Below the pieces are notes generated by a model. The model was not told the origin of the DNA. It ran no database searches and was given only the letters and a program-made list of their open reading frames with translations. DNA of 64,000 nucleotides, taken from assembly GCA_900317505.1 (NCBI GenBank), contig ONHB01000007.1, forward strand, positions 29,120 to 93,119, given 5' to 3'. Shown in pieces: positions 60,764 to 64,000 of this stretch. The first letter of the stretch is position 1; every line of letters begins with the position of its first letter. This stretch comes from an uncultured Lachnospiraceae bacterium (GTDB taxonomy: Bacteria; Bacillota; Clostridia; Lachnospirales; Lachnospiraceae). The position numbers and the translations under genes are program-made.

Positions 60764-60857
60764 AAGTCTAAGGGAGTAATCGGTACATTTTATCAAAAAT
60801 GTATAGTACTATCGACATACTGGTGAAAGCCCGGTGGTATTTTAAATGATGAGACTT
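60764..60857 (+). ncRNA. yybP-ykoY manganese riboswitch
   Basis: The leader has the class layout: P1 AAGTCT (60764-60769) with AGACTT (60852-60857), the 5' conserved AGGGAGTAAT just inside P1, a side arm TACATTT/AAATGTA, and a 3' GACATACTGG-GAAAGCCCGGTGGTAT-ATGATGAGACTT part. The downstream gene is mntP, a known target of this Mn2+-sensing riboswitch in many bacteria. The exact metal-site A and loop contacts were matched by eye only. Confidence 0.82.
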
Positions 60858-60893
60858 AAGACAGTGCTTTTGTGCTGTCTTAGGTCTTTTTTT
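60852..60893 (+). terminator. Riboswitch expression platform: Mn-dependent terminator
   Basis: AGACTTAAGACAG (60852-60864) pairs with CTGTCTTAGGTCT (60875-60887; two G-U pairs), followed by T6-7. Its first six bases are the 3' strand of riboswitch P1. Folding of P1 by Mn2+ would prevent the terminator and turn mntP on. Confidence 0.82.
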
Positions 60894-60921
60894 ATCATAA
60901 AAATAAAAAAGAAAAGGAAAA

Positions 60922-61515
60922 ATGATGATGGAATGGAATTTTTTGTTTTACTTTAACAGTGTATTACTGGGTGTTGGACTGGCGATGGATGCGTTTTCGG
61001 TTTCCCTTGCAAACGGGCTGCATGAAAACCGTATGAAGATCGGAAGAATGAGCCTGATAGCGGGTGTATATGCGGTTTTCCAGTTTTTGATGCCGATGAC
61101 CGGCTGGATCTGCGTACATTCTTTTGTACAAATGTTTCAGTCCTTTGAACCCTTCATACCATGGATCGCATTTTTCCTGTTACTGTATATTGGTGGCAAA
61201 ATGGTAGTTGAGTCTGTCAAAGGTGATGTGGAAGACGAAGAAAAGGAAAGTCTTTCTTTTTCCGTATTGCTGCTTCAGGGACTTGCAACATCGATTGATG
61301 CATTGTCCGTTGGATTTACCATTACAGATTATGGTGTTGTGATGGCTCTTGTATGTTCACTCATCATTGCTGTTGTTACATTTATTATATGTATCTGTGG
61401 TCTGCAGATCGGTAAAAAGTTTGGAACACGTTTTGCCGGAAGAGCAGATCTGCTTGGTGGACTGATTCTGATCTTTATTGGAGCGGAGATTCTGATCAAG
61501 GGCCTGTTTTTCTAA
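60922..61515 (+). CDS. mntP: Manganese efflux pump MntP
   Basis: MntP exports Mn2+. The 197-residue product has six membrane helices in two repeats, each with the family motif: MDAFSVSLANG and SIDALSVGF (the paired Asp residues bind Mn). It starts at ATG 60922 (60925 and 60928 are also in frame) after AAAAGGAAA, and is controlled by the riboswitch just upstream. It lies between a response regulator and a histidine kinase. Confidence 0.95.
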   Translation: MMMEWNFLFYFNSVLLGVGLAMDAFSVSLANGLHENRMKIGRMSLIAGVYAVFQFLMPMTGWICVHSFVQMFQSFEPFIPWIAFFLLLYIGGKMVVESVKGDVEDEEKESLSFSVLLLQGLATSIDALSVGFTITDYGVVMALVCSLIIAVVTFIICICGLQIGKKFGTRFAGRADLLGGLILIFIGAEILIKGLFF

Positions 61516-61604
61516 TACGGTGTATTGCAAATCATAAAAGTGCATAGCCTGTTGCAATCCGATACAAACAGCAAAATGAATATTTTATAAAGTGGTGTAG
61601 TATT

Positions 61605-63074
61605 ATGAAACATTCAATTCGTAAACAAATTTTAATGGCTTTTCTGATTATCATGTCGGGTACGATTTTATTGTGCTGGTTTTTGAACAGCAGGTTTTTA
61701 GAGCGCTATTATATCTACAACAAACAACAGGTCATGCTTGAAGCCTATGAACTGATCAACAAGGCAACGCAGGATGGCAGTATCCAGAGTGATGATTTTG
61801 AAACGGAATTGCAGAAAATCAGCGGAGTCTACAATATCAGCGTCATTGTCATTGATGCCGATTCCCAGCTGATCCAGTCAGCGGGTTCCGAATCGGATAT
61901 TCTGGTAAAAACTCTGTTAGACCGCGTTTTTTCACAAAACAGTGATAATTATAAATTGCTGGAAGAAAACGATCACTATATCATGGAAATTGCGCGTTCT
62001 ACAAAAAGTGATCTGTCCTTTATCCAGATGTGGGGGACTCTGGACAATGGCAATCTCTTTATGACAAGGAGTCTGGTGCAGAGTATTCGGGACAGTGTTT
62101 CGGTTTCTAACCGCTTTTTAGCTTATGTTGGAATTTTTACGGTTGGAATCAGTGCCGTTGTCATTTTATTTATTACCAAAAAAATTACCAATCCGATTTT
62201 GTCGTTGACAGAAATTTCCAAACGTATGGCAGATCTGGATTTTGAAGTTCACTATAATGGAAAAGAAAAAAATGAAATTGGCGTTTTGGGAGAGCATATG
62301 AATGCGCTTTCCGATAAATTGGAAAGCACAATCTCAGAGCTTAAGACGGCCAATAATGAATTGCAAAAGGATATTGAAAAAAAGGAACAGATCGATGAAA
62401 TGCGCAGGGAGTTTCTCTCCAATGTTTCGCATGAATTAAAGACGCCTCTTGCGCTGATCATGGGATATGCGGAGGGTTTAAAGGAAGAAGTCAATGCCGA
62501 GGATCCGTCCGGGCGCGATTTTTATTGCGATGTTATTATAGATGAATCCAATAAAATGAATGATATGGTCAAAAAGCTGCTGACACTGAACCAGCTTGAA
62601 TTTGGCAATGATGTCGTAAATATGGAACGTTTTGATATCTGTGAGCTGATTGCCAATTATCTGACCAATGCCGATATCCTGATCAAACAGCACGAGGCCA
62701 AGGTAATATATGAACCTCAAAAGCCGGTGTATGTATGGAGCGATGAATTTAAAATAGAAGAAGTACTGATGAATTATTTTTCCAACGCGCTGAATCATCT
62801 GGCATATGAAAAGGAAATCCAGATCCGGGTAGTGGAAAAAGGTGATGTGGTCCGGATTTCTGTCTTTAATACCGGAGACCCGATTCCGGAGGAGTCTTTA
62901 CCTCATCTGTTTGAAAAATTTTATAAAGTGGACAAGGCCCGGACAAGAGAATACGGCGGAAGTGGTGTCGGATTGTCGATCGTCAAGGCCATTATGGAAT
63001 CTATCCATCAGGAGTATGGTGTCTGCAATTACGAAAACGGAGTGGAATTCTGGTTTGAACTTCCGATTAAATGA
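61605..63074 (+). CDS. Sensor histidine kinase
   Basis: The 489-residue kinase has an N-terminal helix (about 8-27), an extracytoplasmic sensor domain (about 28-165) with no recognised ligand motif, a second helix (about 167-190), a HAMP domain, HisKA with the phospho-His in NVSHELKTPLAL, and HATPase_c with N box NYFSNALNHL, GSGVGLSIVKAI and no G2 deviation. It probably phosphorylates the response regulator at 60009. A lipoprotein follows and may work with it. Confidence 0.93.
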   Translation: MKHSIRKQILMAFLIIMSGTILLCWFLNSRFLERYYIYNKQQVMLEAYELINKATQDGSIQSDDFETELQKISGVYNISVIVIDADSQLIQSAGSESDILVKTLLDRVFSQNSDNYKLLEENDHYIMEIARSTKSDLSFIQMWGTLDNGNLFMTRSLVQSIRDSVSVSNRFLAYVGIFTVGISAVVILFITKKITNPILSLTEISKRMADLDFEVHYNGKEKNEIGVLGEHMNALSDKLESTISELKTANNELQKDIEKKEQIDEMRREFLSNVSHELKTPLALIMGYAEGLKEEVNAEDPSGRDFYCDVIIDESNKMNDMVKKLLTLNQLEFGNDVVNMERFDICELIANYLTNADILIKQHEAKVIYEPQKPVYVWSDEFKIEEVLMNYFSNALNHLAYEKEIQIRVVEKGDVVRISVFNTGDPIPEESLPHLFEKFYKVDKARTREYGGSGVGLSIVKAIMESIHQEYGVCNYENGVEFWFELPIK

Positions 63075-63151
63075 TGACATCATTTTTAGCAAAGCAGATA
63101 AAATTATGATATAATGAGCGTTATAAATAAGATTTTTTTGGAGGAAATCCT

Positions 63152-63886
63152 ATGAAAAAGCATATTCTCTGTTTTTTTATGATATGTATTCTTTCCGCTG
63201 TTCTTTGCGGATGCGGGAATGCAATACCCGAATTGACACAGGAAGAGAGTGATATGGTTGCAAACTATGCGGCAGCCGCGCTTTTAAAATATGATTCCGG
63301 CTATCAGTCCAGACTGCTAAATGAGGCACAGTTAGAGGAAGAAGAAAATGTCCAGAATGAAATCCGGAAAAAAGCCGAAGAAATGGCTGATTTAGAAAAA
63401 GAACTACAAAAGGAAGAAAAAGCCGAACAGACCAAGACAGAAACTGCCAAAGAGGATGTAGCGGTCACAGACCCGGCGGAATTTCTGGGGCTGGATGGAC
63501 TGTCTGTATCCTTTAATGGTGTGGATTTCGTAGATCAGTATCCCGAAGACGGGGATGATCTGTATTTTACAACCAATGCATCTGAGGGATGTAAGCTGGC
63601 TGTTTTACATTTAGCAATTGTAAATCATACTTCTGAAGTGAAAAATGCAGATATATTTGATACAAATGCATACTTTAAAGTTTCGTTTGATGGTGAAAAC
63701 TATCACAGGATCATGTCAACCCTCTTTGCAGAGGACTTTTCGGTATACAATGAACAGATAGAGCCGGGAAGCAGTGCAGACACGGTGATCTTATTGGAGC
63801 TGCCGGTAGAAGAATGTACAAATCCGGATACAGTCGTCCTGTATATAAGGTATCAAAATGAGATCTTAAAAACGCGTCTGAAATGA
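63152..63886 (+). CDS. Secreted lipoprotein, unknown function
   Basis: The 244-residue product has a lipoprotein signal peptide with lipobox LCGC (lipidation at Cys 23), then an Asn/Ala region, a Glu/Lys-rich linker (about 65-105, likely coiled coil) and a C-terminal beta-rich domain (about 115-240) of the type found in DUF4352/telomeric-repeat-like substrate-free lipoproteins: LAIVNHTSEVKNADIF and INEQIEPGSSADTVILLELP-like pattern. No enzyme motif. It follows the histidine kinase by 77 nt and starts at ATG 63152 with GGAGG upstream. Confidence 0.82.
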   Translation: MKKHILCFFMICILSAVLCGCGNAIPELTQEESDMVANYAAAALLKYDSGYQSRLLNEAQLEEEENVQNEIRKKAEEMADLEKELQKEEKAEQTKTETAKEDVAVTDPAEFLGLDGLSVSFNGVDFVDQYPEDGDDLYFTTNASEGCKLAVLHLAIVNHTSEVKNADIFDTNAYFKVSFDGENYHRIMSTLFAEDFSVYNEQIEPGSSADTVILLELPVEECTNPDTVVLYIRYQNEILKTRLK

Positions 63887-63921
63887 AAAAATATTTTTTT
63901 GTAAAAAAATGAAAAAAGATG

Positions 63922-63950
63922 TTGACATTGGAAATATGAAGTGATACTAT
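63922..63950 (+). promoter_or_regulatory. Promoter for a gene beyond the right edge
   Basis: TTGACA (63922-63927), 17 bp, TACTAT (63945-63950), with AATCAAG following. No start codon with an SD is seen before 64000, so the target gene lies outside the window. Confidence 0.6.
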
Positions 63951-64000
63951 AATCAAGTCGCGTGTGAAACGCAGACAACACAAAGATTTCAAAGCAATGC

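Larger units (their letters stand above)
60684..60921. other. Regulatory leader region of mntP
   Basis: No gene. It contains a promoter, a manganese riboswitch and its terminator, listed separately. Confidence 0.85.

Noticed and set aside
63887..63921. Terminator after the lipoprotein
   Set aside because: Only A/T runs (AAAAAATATTTTTT) without a GC stem; not enough to call.

Overview
The window reads as a chromosomal, housekeeping-rich segment of an anaerobic, endospore-forming Firmicute, most likely a Lachnospiraceae (Clostridium cluster XIVa) relative. The evidence is the gene set and gene order: spoIVA, a SpoVB-type flippase, a SpoVAF/GerA-type germination protein and a SpoIIM-like gene between nudF and xerD; the oxygen-sensitive ribonucleotide reductase pair nrdD-nrdG; the SRP/ribosome cluster ylxM-ffh-rpsP-khpA-rimM-trmD-(ABC pair)-rplS-lepB-rbgA-lepB-rnhB-ylqG-ylqH; and der-plsY-gpsA. 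Base composition looks moderate (estimated by eye, not computed). Strong AGGAGG-type Shine-Dalgarno (SD) sites, sigma-A promoters with 17-bp spacers and several TTG starts fit this group. I saw no tRNA, rRNA, insertion sequence, prophage or CRISPR array.

Layout. 1-8.3 kb: rimO (cut by the left edge), pgsA, cinA, a zinc-ribbon/Tyr-Gly-Gln-repeat membrane protein, LexA-controlled recA with recX, and rny. 8.4-14.3 kb: purC (-), an aminotransferase plus nudF, a SpoIIM-like gene with a sigma-E-like promoter, xerD, and DAHP synthase (-). 14.3-16.6 kb: spoVB-like and a PHP histidinol-phosphatase (-). 16.7-23.2 kb: the glycolytic block gap-pgk-tpiA and gpmI, interrupted by a CDF metal exporter (-). 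23.3-35.8 kb: yitT, then the SRP/ribosome-maturation cluster, which carries an ABC transporter whose permease is fused to a CPBP protease, two signal peptidases around rbgA, and a FliK-like/FlhB-C-like pair. 35.8-38.3 kb: traX-like, yraN, pgeF. 38.4-45.2 kb: prs (-), a DUF512 radical-SAM gene, der, plsY, gpsA, metF (-). 45.3-52 kb: spoIVA, nucleoside salvage (PNP, cytidine deaminase, amidohydrolase), a membrane MutS-like ATPase, rnhA and a one-helix small protein. 52-58.3 kb: an aminotransferase, nrdD-nrdG, dut and a SpoVAF-like gene. 58.4-64 kb: degV, a coiled-coil membrane protein, a response regulator, mntP under a manganese (yybP-ykoY) riboswitch, a histidine kinase and a lipoprotein.

How the genes work together: protein targeting and ribosome assembly (ffh, rpsP, rimM, trmD, rplS, rbgA, rimO), lower glycolysis, dNTP supply and hygiene (nrdDG, dut, nudF, cdd), phospholipid synthesis (pgsA, plsY, gpsA), recombination and DNA/RNA-hybrid maintenance (recA, recX, xerD, rnhA, rnhB) and sporulation. 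Nothing here is an obvious mobile island.

The least ordinary signals are: an N-terminal repeat domain resembling human FUS/EWS low-complexity sequence; the ABC permease-CPBP fusion inside a ribosomal operon; the free-standing FlhB-C/FliK-like pair; and a recurring RNA layout in which the SD or -35 of a gene lies inside the 3' arm of the preceding terminator hairpin. All statements come from reading the sequence and knowledge of the families; no database search was run.
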